Positions 7,943 to 15,398 of a DNA stretch of 17,094 nucleotides are shown in pieces. The notes beneath the pieces were generated by a model that was not told the origin of the DNA, made no database searches, and saw only the letters and a list, made by a program, of their open reading frames with translations. Each line of letters begins with the position of its first letter. The first letter of the stretch is position 1. The position numbers were made by a program, and so were the translations under genes. The stretch is from Lachnospiraceae bacterium. GTDB lineage: Bacteria > Bacillota_A > Clostridia > Lachnospirales > Lachnospiraceae. Location: contig JAGOGN010000014.1 in assembly GCA_017996675.1 (NCBI GenBank), forward strand, positions 1 to 17,094. The letters are read 5' to 3'.

Positions 7943-9196
7943 ATGAAAATTACGCTACCAGATAATGTAGAAATGATTATAGACACTCTTACAAAGGCCG
8001 GCTACGAAGCATATGCTGTAGGCGGCTGCGTTAGAGACTCAATTTTAGGAAAAAACCCTAAAGATTGGGATATTACAACATCCGCTTTCCCAAATGAGAT
8101 CAAAGTACTTTTTCCGCGGACAATTGACACCGGTATTTTGCACGGAACAGTGACAGTGATGGTGGGAAAAGAAGGCTATGAGATAACAACATATCGTATT
8201 GATGGCGAATATGAAGATGCAAGACATCCGAAAGAGGTTTTGTTTACTTCGAATTTGCAGTTAGATTTAGAACGGAGAGATTTCACGATTAATGCAATGG
8301 CATATAATCATCAAGATGGTTTAGTCGATTTGTTCAATGGGGAAGAAGATTTGGAAAATGGACGTTTACGCTGTGTTGGAGACGCACAAATGCGTTTTCA
8401 AGAAGATGCTTTGCGAATGATGAGAGCGATACGATTTTCTGCTCAACTGAATTTTTCTATGGATCAATCTGTGAACAATGCGATTCTTAGTTTAGCAGAA
8501 AACCTGAAAAAAGTCAGTTCTGAGCGAATACAGGCTGAGTTGATGAAAATATTAGAGTCTGATTATCCTGAGCGGATAACAGAGTTATATCATACAAGAC
8601 TTTTGATCCAATTTTGGCCAGAATTGGCACAGCAGATGGATCAGCCTTTTGAACTGGATGCAATCATTGCACAGCTGAAAATATTAAAACAGCCACAATT
8701 GAGATTAGCACTACTTTTTCTGGGAAAAACTGGTGGAAAAGAGGATGCGAATCGTTCAGAAAAAATACTTCGAAGAATGAAATTTGATAATGAAACCATT
8801 CGTAAGGTCAAGCAGTTAAGTTACTGGCATTTGGTTCGTCCTGAATTGGAAGCCTCGTATTTTCGAAAAATGATGTGCGAAGGTGGGGCAGATTTATTTC
8901 CGGATTATTTTTTCATACAAGAGGCAAAAGTGCAGGTTCTGGATGAGAAGAATGCACTTTGTCTAAAGAGTTGGATTCAAGGTGCTAGAATAATATGGGA
9001 AGAGATTTTGAATAATCAGGATTGCTACTCGATAAGGCAACTTGCAATTACCGGAGAAGACGTAATCGCTCTGGGTATTAAACAAGGCAAACAGGTAGGG
9101 GAAGTGCTGAATTTTTTGCTTCTTCAGGTCATGGAAGACCCTTCAAAAAATGAAAAAGAGTATTTGTGTCACCAGGTAAAGGAGTTTATGGAATGA
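7943..9196 (+). CDS. cca: CCA-adding enzyme (tRNA nucleotidyltransferase)
   Basis: Builds or repairs the CCA 3' end of tRNAs using CTP and ATP, without a nucleic-acid template. It is a class II nucleotidyltransferase: GGCVRD at 27-32, catalytic Asp41 and Asp43 in KDWDIT, RRDFTINAMAYN at 111-122, and the base-selecting EDALRMMR block near 154-161. The C-terminal half is helical and less conserved. The 417-aa length fits bacterial CCA enzymes; I see no clear HD phosphodiesterase domain of the E. coli type. Since it has the EDxxR-type motif it could be a full CCA-adder or, in species with two enzymes, a specialised one; the former is more likely. It lies 12 nt after proS and overlaps the next gene by 4 nt (ATGA). 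Confidence 0.95.
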   Translation: MKITLPDNVEMIIDTLTKAGYEAYAVGGCVRDSILGKNPKDWDITTSAFPNEIKVLFPRTIDTGILHGTVTVMVGKEGYEITTYRIDGEYEDARHPKEVLFTSNLQLDLERRDFTINAMAYNHQDGLVDLFNGEEDLENGRLRCVGDAQMRFQEDALRMMRAIRFSAQLNFSMDQSVNNAILSLAENLKKVSSERIQAELMKILESDYPERITELYHTRLLIQFWPELAQQMDQPFELDAIIAQLKILKQPQLRLALLFLGKTGGKEDANRSEKILRRMKFDNETIRKVKQLSYWHLVRPELEASYFRKMMCEGGADLFPDYFFIQEAKVQVLDEKNALCLKSWIQGARIIWEEILNNQDCYSIRQLAITGEDVIALGIKQGKQVGEVLNFLLLQVMEDPSKNEKEYLCHQVKEFME

Positions 9197-10473
9197 GAAA
9201 AATACGAATTCTGATCATGATTCTTTTGACGATGTGTGTTGTGGCAGGATGCACCAAGGAGAAGGGAATCACGAGTGGTAAAGGAACCTATAATCCGGAT
9301 CAAACAAATGAAGATGAAGAGGACTTGGAGGAAGAAAGTACCGCAAGTCAAGAAACTTTATTTGTACTCATGCAAATTGATGATCAGGAAAAAAGACTGT
9401 TGCTTCAGAGGGCGGATGAGAAGGGACAGCAATATTATTATCAATATGACGAATTTACAAAAGTTTATGATAAATATAAAAAAGTAAAAGAATTTTCGAG
9501 CCTGGAACCAGGTGATGTAGTGATTCTATCAACGGATAGTAAGAAGAAAAAAGTCCTAAGTCTTACCATGGCAAAACATGTGTGGCAAATGGATCAAATT
9601 ATAGATCTATCTGTAAAAGCAAATGGAGAAGTTGCTTCTTTCAAGGGGAAGAATTATGCATGGTCCGATCAAATCGGAATATTTTGGAATGATCAGCAGA
9701 TGACTTTAGAAGAACTGACTAGAATGGATATCTTGAAGATTACTGGAGTAGATCGAAGAATATTATCTGTAAAAGTTGAGACAGGTCATGGTACGGTATC
9801 TTTTCAGAATGTAGATAAATTCGTGGGAGGATATGCGTTATTCGGAAATGTTCTCGCAGTGCAGATTCAAAAGGATATGAAAATCCCGCTTCGAGCTGGG
9901 TCGATGCTTTTTTCGGTTATGAAGGACGGAATAGGCGGAAGTAAGGAGATGGCAATAGAAGAAAATCAGAATTTGGTGATCGATTTGGAGGCGTTTTCAA
10001 ATGAAACGATTCAAAAGGGTCAGATTAGTTTTCGTTTGTTGCAGGAAGATGCAAAGCTCTATATTAATGGAGAACTTGTGGATACTACAGTGCCAATTGT
10101 ACTTAGTTATGGGGGATATCAAATTAAAGTAAAATCGGATCAGTATGATAGTTGGACAAGAACCTTAATGGTGGGTTCGAAGTCGTCAACCATTGTAATC
10201 GATTTGGATGAAGTAGAAGATGCAAAGAAAGACACTACAAGTACGGGTAATACTAGTAGCCAAAGCTCGACAGGCAGCAGTACAGGAACAAAACCAAACA
10301 CGGGGACGAGCGCAGGTGTAAACACAAATACAGGTAGTACGATAACAAATGGTACAACAACAAATAATTCGACTGACACCTCAACTAATACCTCGTCGAC
10401 AAAGCTAATCGATGATATTTTGAGTGCTTTACTTGGTATAAAAGAACAATCAACAACAAAAACAAATGATTAA
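9193..10473 (+). CDS. Lipoprotein with a PEGA domain and Thr/Ser-rich tail
   Basis: Function unknown; exported and lipid-anchored. A signal peptide with lipobox VAGC makes Cys20 the likely lipidated residue. An acidic stretch (about 36-52) is followed by a region (about 55-285) with repeated beta-strand-like segments that I cannot assign. A PEGA-like domain spans 287-338 (AKLYINGELVDTTVP, then YGGYQIKVKSDQY). The last 80 or so residues are very rich in Thr, Ser, Asn and Gly, like a cell-wall spacer, with no LPXTG sorting signal. PEGA domains occur in bacterial surface proteins. The start ATG at 9193 follows AAAGGAG with an 8-nt gap and gives a proper signal peptide; an earlier in-frame ATG at 9166 has no such support. 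It overlaps the cca stop and is probably translationally coupled to it. Confidence 0.82.
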   Translation: MRKIRILIMILLTMCVVAGCTKEKGITSGKGTYNPDQTNEDEEDLEEESTASQETLFVLMQIDDQEKRLLLQRADEKGQQYYYQYDEFTKVYDKYKKVKEFSSLEPGDVVILSTDSKKKKVLSLTMAKHVWQMDQIIDLSVKANGEVASFKGKNYAWSDQIGIFWNDQQMTLEELTRMDILKITGVDRRILSVKVETGHGTVSFQNVDKFVGGYALFGNVLAVQIQKDMKIPLRAGSMLFSVMKDGIGGSKEMAIEENQNLVIDLEAFSNETIQKGQISFRLLQEDAKLYINGELVDTTVPIVLSYGGYQIKVKSDQYDSWTRTLMVGSKSSTIVIDLDEVEDAKKDTTSTGNTSSQSSTGSSTGTKPNTGTSAGVNTNTGSTITNGTTTNNSTDTSTNTSSTKLIDDILSALLGIKEQSTTKTND

Positions 10474-10509
10474 TGAGTGATGAAAAATAAGAAAGAAGGC
10501 AGTAGAAGG

Positions 10510-12228
10510 ATGAATGCAAAATTAATTTACGAGCAATGGCTGAATAGCCCAGTTTATGATGATGAAATCAAAAAAGAATTAATTCAGTTAAAAGGTGATG
10601 ATAAAGAAATTGAAGAAAGATTTTACAAGGAACTGGAATTTGGTACGGCAGGGCTTCGTGGAATAATTGGGGCAGGAACGAATCGTATGAATAAGTATAC
10701 TGTTCGTAAGGCAACGCAAGGGCTTTCCAATTATATTCTCAGCCAGCATCTAGAAGGAAAGGGCGTTGCAATCGCCTACGATTCTAGAAATATGTCACCG
10801 GAATTTGCGATGGAAACAGCATGCTGTTTTGCGGCAAACGGAATCAAAGCATATTTATTCGAGAGCCTGCGTCCGACACCAGAGCTATCGTTTGCTGTGC
10901 GTTTTTATGAATGCGTTGCTGGTGTTAATGTTACAGCTAGTCATAATCCGCCTGAATATAATGGTTATAAAGTTTATTGGTCAGATGGAGCACAAATTAC
11001 TCCACCCCATGATCTTGGAATTATGGATGAAGTAAGAGGTGTGAAAGCGGAAGAAATGAAGACCATATCGAAAGAAGAGGCTTTAGAATCCAATTTACTT
11101 AACTTTATTGGGGAAGAAGTAGATGAAGCATATTTACGAGAACTAGAGCAGCTTGTTTTTCAGAAAGATGTCATTCGCGAATTTCAGGATCAAATTAAAA
11201 TTGTATATACACCGTTACATGGAACGGGAAACATACCCGTTCGTGAAATCTTAAAACGCGTTGGTTTTTCGAATGTATTTGTTGTAAAAGAACAGGAACT
11301 GCCGGATGGTAATTTTCCAACAGTAAGTTATCCAAACCCAGAAACCCAAGAAGCCTTTATGCTAGGACTTCAACTGGCAAAAAAAATTGGAGCGGACTTG
11401 ATTCTTGCTACGGATCCAGATGCAGATCGTTTGGGCGTTTATGTATTAGATAAAAATGGAGAATATCATTCGCTTACTGGAAATATGTCTGGATGCCTTT
11501 TGGGAGAATATGTTTTGAGCCAGTATCAAGAAAAGAATTTGGTACCAGACGATGGCTTTGTGGTGCGCTCTATTGTTACCACAAGAATGTTAGATGCCAT
11601 TGCAAAGGGATATCATGTAGATTTAGTGGAAGTGCTGACTGGATTTAAATTTATTGGACAGAAAATTTTGGAAAGTGAAACAAGCGGAAAAGGCAAGTAT
11701 CTTTTTGGAATGGAAGAAAGTTATGGATGTCTTCCAGGTACCTATGCTAGGGACAAAGACGCAGTTGTAGCATCCATGATTTTATGTGAAATGGCGGCCT
11801 TTTATAAGAGTAAGAATCAGACTCTGTGGGATGGAATGTTATCCTTATATGAGAGATTTGGTTATTATGAGGACCAGATTTTATCCGCTACAATGGAAGG
11901 AAAAGACGGACTGACGAAAATCCAGCAGATTATGGAACAGTTAGAAAGAGAAGAACGTTCTGAAATTGGAGGATTTAAAGTTTTAAGAAAGAGAAACTAT
12001 CAAACCGGAATCATTGACAATTATGAATTCGGTATTCAGGAAAAGACCAATCTTCCACAGACCAATGCCTTATATTTCGATTTAGAAGGAGATGGATTTG
12101 CTTGTGTACGTCCTTCGGGAACAGAACCAAAGATTAAGGTCTATTATGGAGTCAAGGGTGTGAGCTTAACAGACGCAAAAGACAAATCAGAGCAATTGAA
12201 GCAAGGAGTTAGTACTTTAGTGCGATAA
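10510..12228 (+). CDS. pgcA: Alpha-phosphoglucomutase / phosphohexomutase (PgcA type)
   Basis: Interconverts glucose-1-phosphate and glucose-6-phosphate, feeding UDP-glucose, glycolipid and glycogen synthesis. The four family landmarks are in order: phosphoserine Ser144 in TASHNPPEYNGYK, metal-binding DPDADR at 302-307, sugar-binding GMEESYG from 400, and phosphate-binding RPSGTEPK from 534. At 572 aa it matches Bacillus PgcA in length and closely in its N-terminal region (EFGTAGLRG, then GAGTNRMN). I chose ATG 10510 because AAGAAGG lies 10 nt upstream; GTG 10477 or ATG 10480 would add 10-11 residues and have no Shine-Dalgarno. It follows the lipoprotein gene without a terminator. A long hairpin covers its stop codon. 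Confidence 0.94.
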   Translation: MNAKLIYEQWLNSPVYDDEIKKELIQLKGDDKEIEERFYKELEFGTAGLRGIIGAGTNRMNKYTVRKATQGLSNYILSQHLEGKGVAIAYDSRNMSPEFAMETACCFAANGIKAYLFESLRPTPELSFAVRFYECVAGVNVTASHNPPEYNGYKVYWSDGAQITPPHDLGIMDEVRGVKAEEMKTISKEEALESNLLNFIGEEVDEAYLRELEQLVFQKDVIREFQDQIKIVYTPLHGTGNIPVREILKRVGFSNVFVVKEQELPDGNFPTVSYPNPETQEAFMLGLQLAKKIGADLILATDPDADRLGVYVLDKNGEYHSLTGNMSGCLLGEYVLSQYQEKNLVPDDGFVVRSIVTTRMLDAIAKGYHVDLVEVLTGFKFIGQKILESETSGKGKYLFGMEESYGCLPGTYARDKDAVVASMILCEMAAFYKSKNQTLWDGMLSLYERFGYYEDQILSATMEGKDGLTKIQQIMEQLEREERSEIGGFKVLRKRNYQTGIIDNYEFGIQEKTNLPQTNALYFDLEGDGFACVRPSGTEPKIKVYYGVKGVSLTDAKDKSEQLKQGVSTLVR

Positions 12229-12259
12229 ATTGCTAAAAAGGTAGAGCAAATTTGTCGCA
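12221..12259 (+). other. long hairpin spanning the pgcA stop codon
   Basis: TGCGATAAATTGCT (12221-12234) pairs with AGCAAATTTGTCGCA (12245-12259): 14 pairs, one of them G-U, with a single bulged A at 12248 and a 10-nt loop. The TAA stop of pgcA (12226-12228) is in the 5' arm. No T-run follows, so it is not a standard intrinsic terminator. It could protect the 3' end of the mRNA or be a weak or factor-assisted terminator. Confidence 0.6.
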
Positions 12260-12284
12260 AACCCTCTAAAATAGCGAAATAATC

Positions 12285-12313
12285 TTGACAAATGAACAGA
12301 AAACAATTATAAA
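12285..12313 (+). promoter_or_regulatory. sigma-A promoter of the HU gene
   Basis: A perfect -35 TTGACA (12285-12290), a 17-nt spacer and -10 TATAAA (12308-12313). The predicted start near 12320 leaves a leader of about 58 nt ending in AGGAGG. Near-consensus boxes fit an abundant protein. Confidence 0.85.
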
Positions 12314-12377
12314 TAAATTTGTAGGTAATATTGGAAACTGGATCGATATTATGATGAAACTTTAGGAGGAATAAAAG

Positions 12378-12653
12378 ATGAACAAAGCAGAGTTAGTAGC
12401 AGTTATGGCTGAAAAAGCTGAAATTTCCAAGAAAGATGCTGAGAAAGCTTTAAAAGCTTTTACAGACGTTGTTGCTGAAGAATTAAAAAAAGGTGAGAAA
12501 ATTCAGTTAGTAGGTTTTGGTACTTTTGAAGTATCCGAAAGAGCTGAAAGAACCGGAAGAAATCCTCAGAGCGGAAAAGAAATGGTAATCCCAGCTTCTA
12601 AAGCTCCTAAATTTAAAGCTGGAAAAGCTTTAAAAGATACAGTTAATGCATAG
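12378..12653 (+). CDS. hup: HU-family nucleoid DNA-binding protein
   Basis: A small basic histone-like protein that binds and bends DNA as a dimer and compacts the nucleoid. At 91 aa it has the normal HU length. Seen: MNKAELV start, helical N-terminal half, GFGTFEVSERAERTGRNP, GKEMVIPAS and KFKAGKALKD, which are the beta-arm and C-terminal hallmarks of HU. The Shine-Dalgarno AGGAGG and consensus promoter predict high expression. Codons are strongly biased towards GAA, AAA and GCT, also consistent with high expression. It is followed by a palindromic terminator, with the S4 protein gene after it. Confidence 0.97.
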   Translation: MNKAELVAVMAEKAEISKKDAEKALKAFTDVVAEELKKGEKIQLVGFGTFEVSERAERTGRNPQSGKEMVIPASKAPKFKAGKALKDTVNA

Positions 12654-12673
12654 TAAGATTGTATAAATTAGAA

Positions 12674-12706
12674 ACAGAGGACGCATGCGTCCTCTGTCTT
12701 TGTTTA
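12674..12706 (+). terminator. probable terminator after HU
   Basis: A perfect 24-nt palindrome, ACAGAGGACGCA and TGCGTCCTCTGT (12674-12697), followed by CTTTGTTTA. The stem is strong but the T-tract is interrupted, so partial read-through into the S4 gene is plausible; no good separate promoter was seen for that gene. Confidence 0.7.
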
Positions 12707-12744
12707 TAAGAACATGTACGAGACAGGATAGTGGAGGTATAGAC

Positions 12745-12984
12745 ATGAGACTTGATAAATTCCTAAAAGTTTCCAGAATCATTAAAAGAAGAACGGTTGC
12801 AAATGAAGCTTGTGATGCTAATCGTGTATTGATCAATGGAAAAGTTGCGAAAGCTTCTCAAAATGTTCAGGTTGGAGATCAGATTGAAATTCAATTTGGA
12901 AATAAGCCAGTTAAAGTGGAAGTGTTGGATATTCAGGATACTTCGCGAAAAGATGAAGCAAAAGAATTATTCAAATATATATAA
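12745..12984 (+). CDS. rqcP: S4-domain RNA-binding protein, RqcP/YabO type
   Basis: A 79-aa protein consisting essentially of one S4 RNA-binding domain (MRLDKFLKVSRIIKRRTVAN, then NGKVAKASQNVQVGD). In Bacillus the homologue RqcP works with RqcH on stalled 50S subunits, helping add C-terminal alanine tails to incomplete peptides so that they are degraded. The assignment relies on size, fold and position between HU and divIC; a different small S4 protein cannot be fully excluded. The start ATG at 12745 follows GTGGAGG with an 8-nt gap; an upstream in-frame ATG at 12685 lies within the terminator palindrome and is not used in my reading. Confidence 0.88.
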   Translation: MRLDKFLKVSRIIKRRTVANEACDANRVLINGKVAKASQNVQVGDQIEIQFGNKPVKVEVLDIQDTSRKDEAKELFKYI

Positions 12985-12999
12985 AAATTGGTACAAGGG

Positions 13000-13028
13000 T
13001 TGAAAAAAGGCTGAAGAATGTATAAAAT
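13000..13028 (+). promoter_or_regulatory. probable promoter of divIC
   Basis: -35 TTGAAA (13000-13005), a 17-nt spacer and -10 TAAAAT (13023-13028). It begins 15 nt after the rqcP stop and gives a leader of about 55 nt. Confidence 0.6.
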
Positions 13029-13054
13029 GATACGTAGGAAGCATTTATTCAAAC

Positions 13055-13071
13055 CAGGGAGTGATTCCCTG
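13055..13071 (+). other. small hairpin in the divIC leader
   Basis: CAGGGA (13055-13060) pairs with TCCCTG (13066-13071), loop GTGAT. It ends 7-8 nt before the AAGGGGGGA Shine-Dalgarno region. A role in translation is possible but not shown. Confidence 0.4.
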
Positions 13072-13091
13072 AGCCATAAGGGGGGATTTTT

Positions 13092-13403
13092 GTGAGCAGA
13101 AATAGTAGAAAACAGCAGAAATCGAATCGACTGGCAATACGCCTTGTAACGGTGATGGTTTTGATCTTAATCACTGTAGTAGGTGTCAATATTGTGCGCC
13201 TTCGTAGAGAAATGAACATAAACGAGAAAAGGTATGCGCAGGATATTGAGAGACAAAGAGAAGAACAGAAGCGTAAAAATGAAATCGATGAGTTCGAACA
13301 GTACACAGGTACTCTGGACTACGTGGAAGAAGTGGCCAGGGAGAAGCTTGGGATGGTGTTAGGGAACGAGATTGTCTTTAAACCAAATAAAAACCATGAT
13401 TAA
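13092..13403 (+). CDS. divIC: Septum formation initiator, DivIC/FtsB family
   Basis: A bitopic division protein that with FtsL and DivIB/FtsQ activates septal cell-wall synthesis. It has a basic cytoplasmic N-terminus (1-17), one membrane helix at about 18-35, a charged coiled coil at about 36-68 and the family C-terminal motif (LDYVEEVAREKLGMV, then GNEIVF). At 103 aa it has the usual length. The start is GTG at 13092, preceded by a strong purine-rich GGGGGGA with a 5-nt gap. It has its own promoter and terminator, so it can be transcribed alone. In Bacillus, yabP and yabQ lie between yabO and divIC; here they are missing. Confidence 0.92.
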   Translation: MSRNSRKQQKSNRLAIRLVTVMVLILITVVGVNIVRLRREMNINEKRYAQDIERQREEQKRKNEIDEFEQYTGTLDYVEEVAREKLGMVLGNEIVFKPNKNHD

Positions 13404-13412
13404 CAGCAATAG

Positions 13413-13440
13413 ACTGCCCACTTTTGTGAGCAGTTTTTTT
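13413..13440 (+). terminator. intrinsic terminator between divIC and tilS
   Basis: ACTGC and CAC (13413-13421) pair with GTG and GCAGT (13426-13434), with a C-A mismatch at 13418/13429 and a TTTT loop. Seven T end at 13440. The next base begins the tilS Shine-Dalgarno AGGAG. Confidence 0.85.
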
Positions 13441-13451
13441 AGGAGAGCAAT

Positions 13452-14855
13452 ATGATACAAAAATGTAAAAAATTTATTTCGGACTATCAATTAATTCAAC
13501 CAAAGGATCGGATTCTTATTGCACTTTCAGGTGGGGCGGATTCCGTTTTTTTGTTTTATCTCTTACTTCAGATTCGGGAGGAAATGGAGTTGGATTTAAG
13601 AGCAGTTCATGTGGAACACGGATTACGAGGGGATGAATCCATAAAGGATGCACAATTTGTTGGCAAATTATGTGAACAATATCAGATTCCTTTACAGGAA
13701 TACTGTTGTAATATTACAAAAAGCGCTAAAAAAAGCGGCAGAACAATTGAAGAAGAAGCACGTGTAGTGCGCTATCGCTTCTTTGAGGAAACTTCAAAAA
13801 TGTGGGAGATTGATAAAATTGCCATCGCACACAATGCAACGGATGATGTGGAAACGATTCTTTTTCACATGATTCGAGGAAGTGGGCTTACGGGTTTAAC
13901 AGGAATTCGCCCGATTAGGGAACAGTATATTCGTCCTCTTTTGTGTATCACAGGAAAAGAAATTCGAACATTTTTGGACGGAAATGGAGTTCGATATTGC
14001 ATAGATGAAACGAATCAAGATATTAAATATTCAAGAAACCGGATTCGTCACTGCATTCTCCCGCAAATGGAAGAAATTAATCCAGGAGTTTTTGGTCATA
14101 TGGAAGATATGAAAAAAGAATTAATGGAAGTTCGGGATTTTGTGGAAGAAGCAACAAAACAGGCAATTGATCAATATACGGATTATCGAGATGGGACCTA
14201 TCAGATTTATCAAGATTGCTTCCTCAAAGAAAAGGGATACCTGCAGAATAGGGTGATTTATCAGACGCTGGTTCAATGTGCACAATCGGCGAAGGACATT
14301 GAGCGGATTCATGTGGAAAGTGTTCGAAATCTTATGGATAGTCAGGTTGGAAAACGAATTCATCTTCCCTATAAGATGGTGGCTTATCGATCTTATCGAG
14401 GTCTTGAAATTGAGCAAGTGAAACAAGAAGATGATGAAGAACGTTCCTATTTGGGCGCAGTAGAATTGGAAATACCGGGCGTAACAAAGGCCGAATACTG
14501 GGATGCAACCATACAGACACGTGTCTTTTTTTATGATGGAACAGAAGCTTCCATACCTAAAAATCAGTGTACGAAATGGTTTGACTATGATATAATTAAA
14601 AAACGATTAGTAATTCGGAAAAGACAGCCGGGAGACTATATTGCGATTCACCAGGATGGAAGCCTAAAAACGATTAAAAAGCTTTTTACCGATGAAAAAA
14701 TCCCAGAAAAACAACGGAATGATCAGATGTTGCTGATGATGGAAGATGAATGTTTATGGGCTGTAGGTATACGAATGAGCGAAACTGCAAAGGTTAGTGC
14801 TTCGACAAGGCAAATACTGGAGATAAAAATAGATGGAGGATGTTGGAATGAGTGA
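13452..14855 (+). CDS. tilS: tRNA(Ile)-lysidine synthetase
   Basis: Modifies C34 of the CAU-anticodon tRNA-Ile to lysidine, using ATP and lysine, which switches both codon reading (AUA) and charging from Met to Ile; essential in most bacteria. The N-terminal PP-loop is SGGADS at 26-31, followed by the N-type ATPase core (VEHGLRGDES, AHNATDDVETILFHMIRGSG) and the C-terminal TilS domain with RKRQPGDYI around 389-397 and the KKLF segment after it. At 467 aa it is full length. Start ATG follows AGGAG by 6 nt. It overlaps hpt by 8 nt, the same order as tilS-hprT-ftsH in Bacillus. No promoter is visible between the upstream terminator and this gene. Confidence 0.96.
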   Translation: MIQKCKKFISDYQLIQPKDRILIALSGGADSVFLFYLLLQIREEMELDLRAVHVEHGLRGDESIKDAQFVGKLCEQYQIPLQEYCCNITKSAKKSGRTIEEEARVVRYRFFEETSKMWEIDKIAIAHNATDDVETILFHMIRGSGLTGLTGIRPIREQYIRPLLCITGKEIRTFLDGNGVRYCIDETNQDIKYSRNRIRHCILPQMEEINPGVFGHMEDMKKELMEVRDFVEEATKQAIDQYTDYRDGTYQIYQDCFLKEKGYLQNRVIYQTLVQCAQSAKDIERIHVESVRNLMDSQVGKRIHLPYKMVAYRSYRGLEIEQVKQEDDEERSYLGAVELEIPGVTKAEYWDATIQTRVFFYDGTEASIPKNQCTKWFDYDIIKKRLVIRKRQPGDYIAIHQDGSLKTIKKLFTDEKIPEKQRNDQMLLMMEDECLWAVGIRMSETAKVSASTRQILEIKIDGGCWNE

Positions 14856-15384
14856 AACAGTACAGGTATTATTGAATGAGCAGGAAGTAAATGAAAGAAT
14901 TGCAGCTTTAGGAAAGCAAATCAGTGAGGACTATGCAGGTAAACAAGTTCATTTGATTTGTGTTCTAAAAGGTGGTGTATTCTTCATGTGCGAATTAGCA
15001 AAGAGAATTACAATTCCTGTATCAATGGATTTTATGTCTGTATCGAGTTATGGAAATGATACGAAGTCAAGTGGTGTAGTAAAGATTGTAAAGGATTTGG
15101 ATGAAGCAATTGAAGGAAAAGATGTTCTGGTTGTGGAAGATATTATAGATTCTGGACGTACATTAAGCTACCTTCTTGAGAATTTAAGAAATAGAAAACC
15201 AAAAAGCTTGAAATTATGTACGTTGCTGGATAAACCAGAAAGACGTGTAGTGGAAGTGGATGTACATTATACTGGTTTTTCGATTCCTGATGAATTTGTA
15301 GTTGGATATGGTTTGGATTACTGCCAGATTTATCGTAACCTTCCATACATTGGAGTTGTGAAACTTGAAGGTGAACAGTCATAG
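14848..15384 (+). CDS. hpt: Hypoxanthine (guanine) phosphoribosyltransferase
   Basis: Purine salvage: attaches PRPP-derived ribose phosphate to hypoxanthine or guanine, giving IMP or GMP. The PRPP-binding signature VVEDIIDSGRT is at 95-105. LKGGVFFM near 40-47 and SSYGNDTKSSG near 66-76 are the pyrophosphate-binding region and the flexible loop, and DKPERR and DEFVVGYGLDY are also typical of HPRT. At 178 aa it has the usual length. ATG 14848 is preceded by GGAGG with an 8-nt gap; an in-frame ATG at 14833 lies before that Shine-Dalgarno. It overlaps the tilS end and is likely translationally coupled. Confidence 0.96.
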   Translation: MSETVQVLLNEQEVNERIAALGKQISEDYAGKQVHLICVLKGGVFFMCELAKRITIPVSMDFMSVSSYGNDTKSSGVVKIVKDLDEAIEGKDVLVVEDIIDSGRTLSYLLENLRNRKPKSLKLCTLLDKPERRVVEVDVHYTGFSIPDEFVVGYGLDYCQIYRNLPYIGVVKLEGEQS

Positions 15385-15398
15385 ACGGAGGACAGAAA

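Noticed and set aside
10234..10420. Ser/Thr/Asn-coding low-complexity stretch considered as a tandem repeat
   Set aside because: Composition is biased, but no unit repeats regularly at the DNA level.
10766..11035. Plus-strand 89-codon frame inside pgcA
   Set aside because: It overlaps the phosphoserine region of pgcA in another frame and has no Shine-Dalgarno.
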